From the IMG/VR virus record IMGVR_UViG_3300025789_001072, positions 62,001 through 126,000 of that record: a stretch of DNA of 64,000 nt. One strand, given 5' to 3'. Source of the stretch: a virus. Position numbers and translations under genes: made by a program. Shown piece after piece: positions 40,281 through 48,737 of this stretch. Every line of letters starts with the position of its first letter. The first letter of the stretch is position 1. The notes under the pieces were generated by a model. The model had not been told where the DNA came from. It saw nothing but the letters and a program-made list of their open reading frames with translations, and searched no databases.

Positions 40281-41219
40281 TTATGCTCTACGACCACGAC
40301 CCAATTCAGCAGTGCCACCAACAGCAGTGTCAGCAGCATCTAATTCACTTTCGCCGTCACGTGGAGGAGTGATTGCTTCTTCTTCGCCACCAAGTGGTGC
40401 ATTCATATCAGGAGCAGCGACGCCCATGTCTGCACCGCCCATATCAGGAGCAGCACCAGTATCCATTTCGTTGCCGCCATAGATGCCACGACTTGCATTA
40501 TCAAGTGTATCACGTGCGCTGTTTGCAGCATCTAACAAACCTTGTAAGGTTTGCTTAGTTGAATCATTAAATGAATTAGCCTGTTCCATGCCAACTTCAT
40601 CTTTCATAGCACTAACAAGTGCTGGAAGTTGTTCATTTTGCATCTTGCTGATCTTCTCAACAATGTCTTGAACTGTATCAGTAAGGTCACGAGTAGCCAT
40701 AGTAACACGTGCTTGTTCAATTTCACCTTCAGTTAGTGCAGGTGGTAATTCATAACTTTCATTCTTTGCCATCTTAGTAGCAGTGGCATACATAACTTCT
40801 TCGCCACGCTTACCGTAACGTTTTTCAAAGTCACCCTTCTTTCCTTTAAGTGCCTTTGCAAAGTGCTCACGCTTCTTGAGTTCACTTGGACTAAGTTCAC
40901 GTTCGTTAAGAGAAACTGAACAATATGAATCAATTGCTTGTATTTTTTCTGCGATAATTTTGCGACCGTATGCCATTTCATTTTTCCATGTTTCGAGGAC
41001 TTTATTAACCATAACGGCTTCCATATATTCTGGAACACGTTCAGCATAATGTGCTTGGTTAGTTCGTTTAATGTTTGTCATTTTATTTTGAATAGTTGCT
41101 AGCATACGTTTAGCATCGTTCTCATTGATCTTCTTAAGATCAAGTTGCCAATTATATACTTTGTTTAGCTGCTTATTCAGATCATGTGCTGATACAGCGT
41201 TAAATTCTTTTACAAACAT
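40281..41219 (-). CDS. conserved phage protein, possible scaffold/virion protein
   Basis: 312 aa. Long helices, a block LSPSELKKREHFAKALKG..KGDFEKRYGKRGEEVMYATATKMA that I have seen in T4-type cyanophage proteins, and an acidic Met/Gly/Asp-rich low-complexity C-terminal 60 residues. Late CATAAATA promoter. Role in head or core assembly is an inference. Confidence 0.55.
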   Translation of the reverse strand: MFVKEFNAVSAHDLNKQLNKVYNWQLDLKKINENDAKRMLATIQNKMTNIKRTNQAHYAERVPEYMEAVMVNKVLETWKNEMAYGRKIIAEKIQAIDSYCSVSLNERELSPSELKKREHFAKALKGKKGDFEKRYGKRGEEVMYATATKMAKNESYELPPALTEGEIEQARVTMATRDLTDTVQDIVEKISKMQNEQLPALVSAMKDEVGMEQANSFNDSTKQTLQGLLDAANSARDTLDNASRGIYGGNEMDTGAAPDMGGADMGVAAPDMNAPLGGEEEAITPPRDGESELDAADTAVGGTAELGRGRRA

Positions 41220-41242
41220 TTTATTGCCCTTGCATTTAATAA

Positions 41243-41250
41243 TATTTATG
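41243..41250 (-). promoter_or_regulatory. late promoter CATAAATA
   Basis: CATAAATA 23 nt upstream of the 312-aa gene's ATG; a weak GCAAGGGC ribosome site follows. Confidence 0.55.
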
Positions 41251-41683
41251 CCAACGCAACACTTTTTTCTAAAAGATGTATTTGTTGGTTCAACAAGTCT
41301 AGTTCGCTGTCAACACGACTAAGACGATCTGCTGTTACATCATTTTCTGGATTGCGTTTAAGCCGTACACGAAAGTAATTTTGATCTTCAAGATAGATAT
41401 CCAATTGACGATCAATCACACTAACACTACTTGCATCACGATACATACGCTTTGCAACAAGTGCAGCAGTTAGTATAGCCAAACGACGTTGACGCAATAC
41501 ACTAATTATAGTTTTATCTTTAATCACGTGCCATATATTACCATTGAGTTTTACTTCAATGTTATTGATTACATATCCGCTCCCCACGGATTTTACAATC
41601 ACTGCGCCTTTGTTGGGCAAGTGATCGTATTCTTCCGTGACGAATTTTTTGATTTTGTTGAGTGTTTTGCTTTCATCTATCAT
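41246..41683 (-). CDS. conserved hypothetical protein, 145 aa
   Basis: N-terminal alpha/beta domain and C-terminal coiled coil (DRLSRVDSELDLLNQQIHLLE). Expressed from a promoter of the leaderless class. Family not recognised. Confidence 0.6.
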   Translation of the reverse strand: MIDESKTLNKIKKFVTEEYDHLPNKGAVIVKSVGSGYVINNIEVKLNGNIWHVIKDKTIISVLRQRRLAILTAALVAKRMYRDASSVSVIDRQLDIYLEDQNYFRVRLKRNPENDVTADRLSRVDSELDLLNQQIHLLEKSVALA

Positions 41684-41689
41684 GCTATT

Positions 41690-41719
41690 AATTTAGCACA
41701 AAGCAGCACTGTTTGTCAA
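41690..41719 (-). promoter_or_regulatory. leaderless-type sigma70 promoter
   Basis: TTGACA at 41714-41719 starting right after the upstream TAA, 18-nt spacer, TAAATT at 41690-41695, then 6 nt to ATG 41683. Confidence 0.65.
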
Positions 41720-41992
41720 TTAACTATGCGTTTTTGCCACATATAATATAAGTCCCAAAAGTGCCGTTAATAGTGAGCCAATAATGCCAATTCCTAAGCC
41801 AACGAGTTTTTTATAAGCCAAAGTTTCTTTTTCGATTAACATAGATTTAATATCGCTGACTATGGATTCAACCTTTGCAAGTCTTAATTCCATAGTATCC
41901 ATTTTCGTATCCATTTGTTCATAACGCTCTGCACAGATATCGACATGCGCTTCTAAACTGGTTCGCTCTATTTCATATGGTTTCTTTGCCAT
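41720..41992 (-). CDS. small membrane protein with coiled coil, holin-like
   Basis: 90 aa from ATG 41992 (MAKKPYEIE), with GGAG 6 nt upstream; ATG 42007 is open but lacks a site. Coiled coil at ~20-55 and one membrane segment near the C-terminus (GLGIGIIGSLLTALLGLILYV). This layout fits XhlA-type haemolysin/holin proteins. Late octamer AATAAATA at 42017-42024. Confidence 0.55.
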   Translation of the reverse strand: MAKKPYEIERTSLEAHVDICAERYEQMDTKMDTMELRLAKVESIVSDIKSMLIEKETLAYKKLVGLGIGIIGSLLTALLGLILYVAKTHS

Positions 41993-42016
41993 AACAACTC
42001 CATGCATTGCAAATAT

Positions 42017-42024
42017 TATTTATT
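42017..42024 (-). promoter_or_regulatory. late-like octamer AATAAATA
   Basis: AATAAATA 24 nt upstream of the holin-like gene's chosen ATG. Confidence 0.5.
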
Positions 42025-42031
42025 ATGACAC

Positions 42032-42397
42032 TTATAATAATAAAAACACTATATTTTGATTATCGCCACTCATGATTGTATAGTGGTCAAGATTGCTAAC
42101 CGTTTCTTCTAAACCAGTAATCATTGGTATTAGATTAATATTGTTTTTCAATTCTGTTAAATCACCATCAAAGTTGTCTATATCAAAGTCAAACATCCAA
42201 ATTTCTTCATGTCCACTATACTTTGATCCAAACCCTAGACCATCTATGTTGCGAAAAAATCGCTTTGGATAGGATTGAATGGTAGGAATTGATTGTAAAT
42301 TGATTGCCTGCAGCAGTGTGTGCCAATTTTTTAATTGGTTACTTGCATGATAATCACCATTTCTGGTAATATCAAATAATGTCATACATCTGATCAT
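42032..42397 (-). CDS. hypothetical protein, 121 aa
   Basis: Soluble, Asp-rich (MFDFDIDNFDGDLTE). A TATAAG box lies 7 nt before the ATG, without a clear -35, just after the terminator of the upstream gene; possibly another near-leaderless message. Start at 42397 or MTLFDITRN four codons in. Confidence 0.5.
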   Translation of the reverse strand: MIRCMTLFDITRNGDYHASNQLKNWHTLLQAINLQSIPTIQSYPKRFFRNIDGLGFGSKYSGHEEIWMFDFDIDNFDGDLTELKNNINLIPMITGLEETVSNLDHYTIMSGDNQNIVFLLL

Positions 42398-42433
42398 GTT
42401 TTTACTTATAGTAAAGTAATTTAGACAAAGAAA

Positions 42434-42456
42434 AAGGGCGATTGCTCGCCCTTAAA
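42434..42456 (-). terminator. Rho-independent terminator of the 140-aa virion gene
   Basis: AAGGGCGA-GCAA-TCGCCCTT followed by TTTCTTTG on the minus strand. A strong, textbook hairpin. Confidence 0.9.
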
Positions 42457-42479
42457 CTTTGTACTATATCTAGTATATA

Positions 42480-42902
42480 TTATACGAAACTTAGCTTGAA
42501 GCCCTTGTTTACGAACAATGAACCACTGCAATCAACTGCGTTGTTACCAGCAGCAGTTAGACTACGAACAGTTGACTGAACAACAGTTGCGATACCAGCA
42601 TCAGTTGATGCAAGACCCTGTGCACCTTCAAGAAGAATACTGATGTTACCACCAGAAGTTGCTTCAATCTGATACGCAAGAACAGTCACGTTTGACTCAA
42701 TTGCATTGATGATTGCAGGAATTGCATAGTTTACTGCGCTTTCACCACGAATATCTTGTGCTGTGCCGCTAGTGTTAGCGATATAACCTGCAAGTGCTAC
42801 AGGGAACTTTCCGATAAAGCTAGCACCGATTGCTGTTGAGATAAAACCCTTACCATCACCAACTACACCAGCATTACCATTTGTACGATAAAAATCTGCC
42901 AT
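42480..42902 (-). CDS. probable abundant virion protein, 140 aa
   Basis: Gly/Ala/Ser/Asn-rich beta protein (MADFYRTNGNAGVVGDGKGF). Single-gene unit with late promoter, GGAGAATTAAA ribosome site and strong terminator. High-level late expression suggests a tail or head surface protein; family not recognised. Confidence 0.65.
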   Translation of the reverse strand: MADFYRTNGNAGVVGDGKGFISTAIGASFIGKFPVALAGYIANTSGTAQDIRGESAVNYAIPAIINAIESNVTVLAYQIEATSGGNISILLEGAQGLASTDAGIATVVQSTVRSLTAAGNNAVDCSGSLFVNKGFKLSFV

Positions 42903-42941
42903 TTTAATTCTCCAAAATTTGCGTCTTTACAACGCTGTAAT

Positions 42942-42949
42942 TATTTATG
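42942..42949 (-). promoter_or_regulatory. late promoter CATAAATA
   Basis: CATAAATA 39 nt upstream of the 140-aa gene, no -35 box; the leader contains GTTGTAAAGACGC. Confidence 0.6.
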
Positions 42950-42988
42950 CTGATATGCAAAAAATATATAGAATTAAACTTTATTATT

Positions 42989-43810
42989 TTAATTAGGTTT
43001 TGGTGCACCAGCTTGTTGCAACTTATGAGCAAGTTCTGTTGGTCCGCCTGGTTTGTACAGCATATTAACCAACGACTGTAAAAATTCTGGTTTCTCTTGA
43101 TTTATGCCGACTGCTTTTGAAATTATTTTACCATTACGACTAGTTCCAATTGATTGAATTCCACTGTTTGTTTGATCACCAGTCATCTGCGCCCAAAGTT
43201 GTGGATTTTTTGCTTTAAGTTGGCGATTTCTATACCAAACTTGTGTTGCACGTGTTGCTAATCCATCAATTTCACGTGGTGTAAAAACAATCGCATTATT
43301 TTTTAAATTTAATACTGCTTCTTCAACCGATTCACCTGTTGCATTTTTTTGAGTTTGTTTATCAAGTGCGGCAGACATTGATGCGTATCTAGGATCACTT
43401 GGTTTAATTGTTTCACCACCAACAGTTATAGGTTGCGGAGCATTATTTGCAGTTTGTGAAGGTTGTGTAGCTGTTTGTTTTTGTGTTCGTGACCCACTGC
43501 TAAAGTTAATTTTATTTAATCCAATATCGTTTAAATCTCTTTTAGTAATAAATTTATTACCTTTTGCTATCAACGTGTTTGATAATATTTCTTGAAAATC
43601 TGTAACCATTTTGTTACGATCTTGTATGCGTTTTTTATATTCGGTAGGAGCCATTTGTTTCATATCATTGAGATTTTTACTGTAGTCTGCAATAGTTTGC
43701 TGTATAATTTGCACAAATGTTTGTTTACTCTTCTCAAATTCAATATCACCTGCTTTCGGTGGCGGAGCATCTGGTTTTGTTATTTCTGATAAAAATTCAA
43801 CGGCTCTCAT
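42989..43810 (-). CDS. conserved hypothetical protein, 273 aa
   Basis: Starts MRAVEFLSEITKPD, like other genes here. Helical first third, a Gln/Thr/Pro-rich linker (~110-150), then a compact C-terminal domain. It overlaps the 82-aa gene by 14 nt. Probably a late virion-assembly protein; no motif. Confidence 0.5.
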   Translation of the reverse strand: MRAVEFLSEITKPDAPPPKAGDIEFEKSKQTFVQIIQQTIADYSKNLNDMKQMAPTEYKKRIQDRNKMVTDFQEILSNTLIAKGNKFITKRDLNDIGLNKINFSSGSRTQKQTATQPSQTANNAPQPITVGGETIKPSDPRYASMSAALDKQTQKNATGESVEEAVLNLKNNAIVFTPREIDGLATRATQVWYRNRQLKAKNPQLWAQMTGDQTNSGIQSIGTSRNGKIISKAVGINQEKPEFLQSLVNMLYKPGGPTELAHKLQQAGAPKPN

Positions 43811-44045
43811 TGATCTTCCTTAAACCACGTACGAATTTCTGTGGGTCTTGTCCACGAATAGCGTTAATAAGTCTGCGCTCTAACTCGTCTGCTTCTGGAG
43901 CATCATAGTTTTCACGTATTTGATTGATTAAGTTTACTGCACTGTTGATAATATGGTTAGCACGACTTTCTAGAACTAGACCAGCGTTTTGTCCAACAGG
44001 CATTGAACTTAATTCATCCAATATACTACGAGTTTGTTTACGCAA
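43797..44045 (-). CDS. conserved hypothetical protein, 82 aa
   Basis: Helical protein ending RGLRKINESR. TTG start at 44045 with GGAG upstream and AATAAATA late octamer at 44065-44072. Similar short helical proteins occur in T4-type phages. Confidence 0.55.
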   Translation of the reverse strand: MRKQTRSILDELSSMPVGQNAGLVLESRANHIINSAVNLINQIRENYDAPEADELERRLINAIRGQDPQKFVRGLRKINESR

Positions 44046-44064
44046 AATAGTTACTCCGTACTTT

Positions 44065-44072
44065 TATTTATT
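44065..44072 (-). promoter_or_regulatory. late-like octamer AATAAATA
   Basis: AATAAATA 19 nt upstream of the 82-aa gene, just after the radical SAM stop. Confidence 0.45.
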
Positions 44073-44077
44073 GGAAA

Positions 44078-45088
44078 TTATGCTTGCGGAACATTTCCAC
44101 ACATTATATCGCATGTCATGATAGCACCCTCTTCATAACTATCTTTTGTCCAGGCACTTTCAACTTTGCCAAACCAAGCAATGCATGTTTCTAAATCATA
44201 CTCATGTAAACTATTTTTTTCTAGTAGTGGTTTAATTTGACGATTCATTTTACCATTCCAACCTTTGTCATAGGTCTCTGGACTAAATCCAAAGAAACAA
44301 CATGGATATACTTTGCCTACTGCAGAAATATAAATTGATTTTTCATTTTTCGTAAAGCATGAATGGGTGGTGCCAACAACATGTGGGTTAATATAAAATT
44401 CTTTATTCTGATTACTTTTATCCGCAATAATATTTTCAATAACTGTATCACCCCCCCATTCGCCCATAATATGAGATAGGGTGCCATCACGATTGAAGAC
44501 TGGTCCTATATTTCTACCATGATCTATGAGGTCAAATCTTTTAAAACCACAATCCACGGACATACTGCGACATTCTTCTAGTTGATGTGCATTATGGTCA
44601 AATTTTATCATTTTCCAAATTGCAGTTCCACCGCCATCCATATATGTCTTTGCATTTTGTAAAATTTTATTAAAATCAGTATCTTGACGATAAAGATGAT
44701 GTGTATCCTGTAATCCATCCAAACAGAAATGCACTTCTGTACTTGTTAATTTTCCTAACTCAGACCAAAACTGTGCGTTTCTTGCGCTACCATTTGTGCT
44801 TATTTCTATTTGCAAATTTTCATTGCATGACTTAAAATATTGTAGTATTTCTAGGGATTCTAAATTAGATGTAAAATCGCCAAAGTTTCCATTAACCAAC
44901 AACACTCGCAATTGTGAAATGAATGACGGACTAAAAGATTTTTTAACAAGTTCTAACGTTAAGTTTGTTTCCACGTAACCCATATTAAATGGATAACCAA
45001 ATAGGTTACGTGGACATTGTGGACACCTAGCATTGCATAGCGAACTAAATTCAATATGCAAATGTTTTATATTTTGTAGGGAAATCAT
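44078..45088 (-). CDS. radical SAM protein (enzyme 2)
   Basis: 336 aa. CNARCPQC cluster motif at ~18-25, STNGS strand and later VYPCCFFG and TCDIMCG cysteines, suggesting a second (SPASM-like or twitch) cluster. It may modify a peptide or cofactor. Cotranscribed with the helicase, 7 nt downstream of it. Confidence 0.75.
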   Translation of the reverse strand: MISLQNIKHLHIEFSSLCNARCPQCPRNLFGYPFNMGYVETNLTLELVKKSFSPSFISQLRVLLVNGNFGDFTSNLESLEILQYFKSCNENLQIEISTNGSARNAQFWSELGKLTSTEVHFCLDGLQDTHHLYRQDTDFNKILQNAKTYMDGGGTAIWKMIKFDHNAHQLEECRSMSVDCGFKRFDLIDHGRNIGPVFNRDGTLSHIMGEWGGDTVIENIIADKSNQNKEFYINPHVVGTTHSCFTKNEKSIYISAVGKVYPCCFFGFSPETYDKGWNGKMNRQIKPLLEKNSLHEYDLETCIAWFGKVESAWTKDSYEEGAIMTCDIMCGNVPQA

Positions 45089-45095
45089 AGGGTAT

Positions 45096-46490
45096 TTAAG
45101 TTTTTTTAATGTTGGCTAGCATTTGTTTTAGTTTACTGCTGTTAACATCTGCCACAATTTTGCCACTTTCTTCTGGTTCCGTACTTGGTATAACCGTGCT
45201 TTTATTCTTTATACCATCAAAGATGCTACTAACAGGCTTCTTAAACTGGTGAGTGTCACCATCATCTGGCAAATCACGAATACGCAAACTGTCAACATCA
45301 AACTCAAGTTCAACCTTTTGACCAACACCACTAGATGAACGAGTCTTCATAATCTGCAACTGGTATTTGCCATGTTCACGCATACTACGAGAAGTAAAGA
45401 TACCAAATAGATTATCAGCAGTGTTAATCTTGGAAATACCACCCGAAATATGGCTATGGTCAAACTCTACTTCTTCCACAGATGCACGATTCAACTGCGA
45501 TGCAGTAACTAATAGAATTTGCATTTCTTTGGCAAAGTTACGAATTTCCTCACTTACATACTTGTCTTTAACAAACAAATCACTTGGACTAACTTTGGCA
45601 CTAACAGGCATAAGCAAGTCAAGATAATCGATCATAATAAAATCAACCTTACGACCAGTGCGGATTTGAAGTTCCTTTACATAAGAACGAACATCGTTGA
45701 TGTTGCTTTGGGCTGGCAAATACTTAATCTGTAATCTACCACTCTTCTTACCCATCATGACAACCTTCATATCAACATTGTCAATGTCTTTGAAGATATC
45801 CTTACTGGCAATATTGGTTACCATACTATCGATACGCATAGAGGTAAGTTCTTCGCTCAATTCTAGCGTAACATATACACCATTGAGACCAAGTTGCATC
45901 CAATTAACTGCAATGTTCTGCATGAACAGTGACTTACCGCTACCTGAACCACCAGCAAAGATATTCAGTTCTCCCTTGTTGAAACCGCCAAAGAGTTTCT
46001 GGTCAAGTGCATTCCACCCCGTCGAAACCTGACCATTATTATCTTTGATTTTCATCAAACGTGCTTTGGGATCAGCAAAGTAATCGGTTCCAAGGTCTTT
46101 AGTCAAACTAATTTGAACTGCATCCTTGATAAGTTTTTCAACTGGACCAAAGTCACCTTTCTCAAGCAAATCTGCGGCGGCAAGAATGGCTCGTTCAAGT
46201 TCTTTTTGCTTAGTAAAATCTTCAAACTCTTCCAAGAACCAACTAGTATGATCATCAGTCATGCCAGGAACTTGAGCAAAGGTATTGTTGGTAGCAGCAT
46301 TAATCTGCTCAACAATAGGCATAACGGTGTGCTTTTCACAGTGTTCTTTAATAAACTCTGCTGCACCCTTTAAACTACGGTCAAAGTTGTTTGGATTAAA
46401 GATGTTTTGAACACGCACATAGCTTTGCGGATCACTCAACATCATCTCAACGAATAACTTTTGTATTGCGCTATCGTATGTTTTTGCCAT
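45096..46490 (-). CDS. 41: replicative DNA helicase, gp41/DnaB-like
   Basis: 464 aa, RecA fold. Walker A GGSGSGKS near 180-187; Walker B IMIDYLDLL; DnaB motif H3 TASQLNRASVEE; R-finger-type region near RSMREHGKY. N-terminal helical domain of DnaB type. Unwinds DNA at the fork together with the primase encoded just upstream. Leaderless-type promoter. Confidence 0.93.
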   Translation of the reverse strand: MAKTYDSAIQKLFVEMMLSDPQSYVRVQNIFNPNNFDRSLKGAAEFIKEHCEKHTVMPIVEQINAATNNTFAQVPGMTDDHTSWFLEEFEDFTKQKELERAILAAADLLEKGDFGPVEKLIKDAVQISLTKDLGTDYFADPKARLMKIKDNNGQVSTGWNALDQKLFGGFNKGELNIFAGGSGSGKSLFMQNIAVNWMQLGLNGVYVTLELSEELTSMRIDSMVTNIASKDIFKDIDNVDMKVVMMGKKSGRLQIKYLPAQSNINDVRSYVKELQIRTGRKVDFIMIDYLDLLMPVSAKVSPSDLFVKDKYVSEEIRNFAKEMQILLVTASQLNRASVEEVEFDHSHISGGISKINTADNLFGIFTSRSMREHGKYQLQIMKTRSSSGVGQKVELEFDVDSLRIRDLPDDGDTHQFKKPVSSIFDGIKNKSTVIPSTEPEESGKIVADVNSSKLKQMLANIKKT

Positions 46491-46496
46491 TAGGTA

Positions 46497-46525
46497 ATTA
46501 TATACTTTTCATTTGAGATTGTCAA
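46497..46525 (-). promoter_or_regulatory. consensus leaderless promoter of helicase
   Basis: Perfect TTGACA at 46520-46525, 17 nt, perfect TATAAT at 46497-46502, then 6 nt to ATG 46490. The primase TGA stop is embedded in TTGACA. Confidence 0.85.
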
Positions 46526-47520
46526 AACCATTTTTTAGTATGGAGTTGAATTTTTAACTTATTAGTTTGCACACTATCTAAAATACTGCGCATCGTGAAC
46601 AATGTGCCATATTTTGCAACGGCATCAGCTACGTCCTTAATACCATCGCCCCAATCAGGAAATGCCACGCTCCACCCATACCTTAGCGCAGCATCAACCA
46701 TTGCTCCACCAGCCTTATCACGATCAGGTACAACAATGATATCACGGTCTAATGTTTCAATAACTTGAGCCTGACCATCATTAATTTCATTCGAACAAAT
46801 TGCAAGCGCACCGATAGCAACCGCATCAAGCAATCCTTCTACAACAATACAAAACTTTGCATCCTTGTGTTGTTTGTCATATCCCCATATCATATTGCTT
46901 GGATAGTTAGAGAAGTATTTTATCTTCTTCTTACCATCTTCAAACAACCGACCGCTAAATCCCATAGGTTTGTTTTTCCAAGTAAATGGAACTAACACAC
47001 GGTTTCTTAAAGAAGGGTCGTCTGTCCAGTAAAAATCAGATAGCTTATCGCCAAACCCTCTAGAATCAAGATAATTAATAGCAGTTTCAAGAGAATTATA
47101 ATCGTCTTCATTGATATACCCATCATTTAACCAACTTGTAATAGGACGACCAGGACATGGCTCACGAGGTTCATAGGTAGGCAATTGCCGTGGTTCTGGC
47201 GCAATTGGTTCTGCAGATGCAGTAGCCATTGCAAACAAACTAAGACGAGAAATAGTATCATCGGCAATACCAAGCCAAGCCATCCAACGGCGCATCTTAT
47301 ATGAAAGACGATTACCTGGTTGCCAAGCGGCAGTGTAATGACAATTAAAACAGTGAGCAGTAATACCGCCCTCTGGTGACGGCATAACACCACCACGACC
47401 ACGAGTATCTACACCGTGACCATTATGATGGCAGCAGACAGCATTGAAACTTATCCAACCGCTAGGTGTGGATTTGCGTTTCCATGGCAGATGCTGCAGG
47501 ATTTGGTCAGTTATTTCCAT
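46522..47520 (-). CDS. 61: DNA primase, gp61/DnaG-like
   Basis: 332 aa. Zinc-binding N-terminus (CCHHNGH...CFNC) and TOPRIM core: VVEGLLDAVAIGAL and VVPDRDKAGG with the D-x-D. Makes RNA primers for lagging-strand synthesis. Leaderless promoter upstream. Confidence 0.92.
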   Translation of the reverse strand: MEITDQILQHLPWKRKSTPSGWISFNAVCCHHNGHGVDTRGRGGVMPSPEGGITAHCFNCHYTAAWQPGNRLSYKMRRWMAWLGIADDTISRLSLFAMATASAEPIAPEPRQLPTYEPREPCPGRPITSWLNDGYINEDDYNSLETAINYLDSRGFGDKLSDFYWTDDPSLRNRVLVPFTWKNKPMGFSGRLFEDGKKKIKYFSNYPSNMIWGYDKQHKDAKFCIVVEGLLDAVAIGALAICSNEINDGQAQVIETLDRDIIVVPDRDKAGGAMVDAALRYGWSVAFPDWGDGIKDVADAVAKYGTLFTMRSILDSVQTNKLKIQLHTKKWF

Positions 47521-47526
47521 ACAACT

Positions 47527-47554
47527 AATATAACAGATTTATGGCAAAAGTCAA
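47527..47554 (-). promoter_or_regulatory. leaderless promoter of primase
   Basis: TTGACT at 47549-47554, 16 nt, TATATT at 47527-47532, then 6 nt to ATG 47520. The stop TGA of the upstream virion gene is part of the -35. Confidence 0.75.
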
Positions 47555-48339
47555 GGACGATATGCGATATAATTCACTGTGCCATTAACTTGTGTGATTT
47601 TAAAACGAACAGCGTTAAACTTGCCTTGAAAGTTAAAATATCCATTACCGCTAAAGTTGTTAAGTGCAACAGTGTTAATAGTAATATAAGAGTTTGGATT
47701 TAACGTGGTTGGTATTTCTTGCGTGATTTGTAGATCAATATTGCCAGTAAATGCATTAGCGTTGTACTGAACCGTTTGTTGTACTGCTACACCCTTAACA
47801 CGATCAGCAATGACACTGGTGCCAGTGTAAGCAACATTCATATAATTTGTATCACTGTTATTGCCATATTGTAAAATAGTAGGCAGCAGCGTTGGCACAA
47901 ATGCAGGATAAACATTTTCGTTTACTCGTGCTTGTCCTTGTGCATTATAGTTGTCATCACTATAAGCAATCTGTTGTTCACCTTCACCATTGGTAACTAC
48001 AATGCTATAATTGTATAAGCCAGCATTAATATTGTCTAACAGCGTCTGTTCCATTGTGGCGGTTGCAGTGCCAGTATCGGTATAAACAACGACTAGGTTT
48101 CTGCTAAACACTAATTCTTGAGAGGTAGGATCAATAAGGTTAAATAAAACTGTACTATCTAATAAACTCACAGGCTTTTGATCGGCATTTTTAATTAGAA
48201 TCTGAAATTTATTATCTATACCTTTATAAATTTGTAATGGACGAGCATACACTAACTGATTCTCCCTGTGAGGTGCAAAGTCATTATTCTTTACAACTGT
48301 TATAACTTGTTTATATAAATAACCTGAAATTGGCTGCAC
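47551..48339 (-). CDS. virion structural protein, BppU-like
   Basis: 262 aa. N-terminal part (QIYKGIDNKFQILIKNADQKPVSL...GTATATMEQTLLDNINAGLYNYSIV) resembles the immunoglobulin-like BppU baseplate domain. C-terminal half beta-rich. GTG start at 48339 with GGAG upstream. Late AATAAATA at 48358-48365. Confidence 0.65.
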   Translation of the reverse strand: MQPISGYLYKQVITVVKNNDFAPHRENQLVYARPLQIYKGIDNKFQILIKNADQKPVSLLDSTVLFNLIDPTSQELVFSRNLVVVYTDTGTATATMEQTLLDNINAGLYNYSIVVTNGEGEQQIAYSDDNYNAQGQARVNENVYPAFVPTLLPTILQYGNNSDTNYMNVAYTGTSVIADRVKGVAVQQTVQYNANAFTGNIDLQITQEIPTTLNPNSYITINTVALNNFSGNGYFNFQGKFNAVRFKITQVNGTVNYIAYRP

Positions 48340-48357
48340 AACAATGGACTCCGCATA

Positions 48358-48365
48358 TATTTATT
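48358..48365 (-). promoter_or_regulatory. late-like octamer AATAAATA
   Basis: AATAAATA 18 nt upstream of the BppU-like GTG start; shared gap with the divergent 123-aa gene. Confidence 0.45.
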
Positions 48366-48737
48366 ATGATTTCAATTGAACAAATGTTAGAAAAATATCC
48401 CTTCCTAAGTTATATACGATACACGCATAGTGATTACATTGGTGTCATTCAAAACTTTGACAACGATATCATTAGCATGTATGCATTTAACAAACTACGA
48501 ACAGATAAAGATAAGATTGCTTTTTTAGAAGCAGCAGAAATATGGTGGTGGGAAAGTAACCGTCTTATCCCAATAAATATATTCTTAAAAGATACTTGGA
48601 ATCCTTTCCGTTACAGCACTGTAACTCTTACATGCAAAGATATCCAAGAACAGCAAGGCCATGTTGTTTCCATTGCCAAACTTGCAGAACGCAGAACCAA
48701 ACGTCGTGTAGTTCAGTTAGTTAAGCGTCTCGCTTAA
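48366..48737 (+). CDS. conserved phage protein, 123 aa
   Basis: Begins MISIEQMLEKYPFLSYIRY; 48330 gives an artificial extension that overlaps the divergent start. Helical with two Trp-rich segments (AEIWWWESN). Resembles a conserved T4-type cyanophage ORF; function unknown. TTGGCT-18-CATATA-6-ATG could be a weak leaderless-type promoter. Ends inside the HNH gene (17-nt convergent overlap). Confidence 0.6.
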   Translation: MISIEQMLEKYPFLSYIRYTHSDYIGVIQNFDNDIISMYAFNKLRTDKDKIAFLEAAEIWWWESNRLIPINIFLKDTWNPFRYSTVTLTCKDIQEQQGHVVSIAKLAERRTKRRVVQLVKRLA

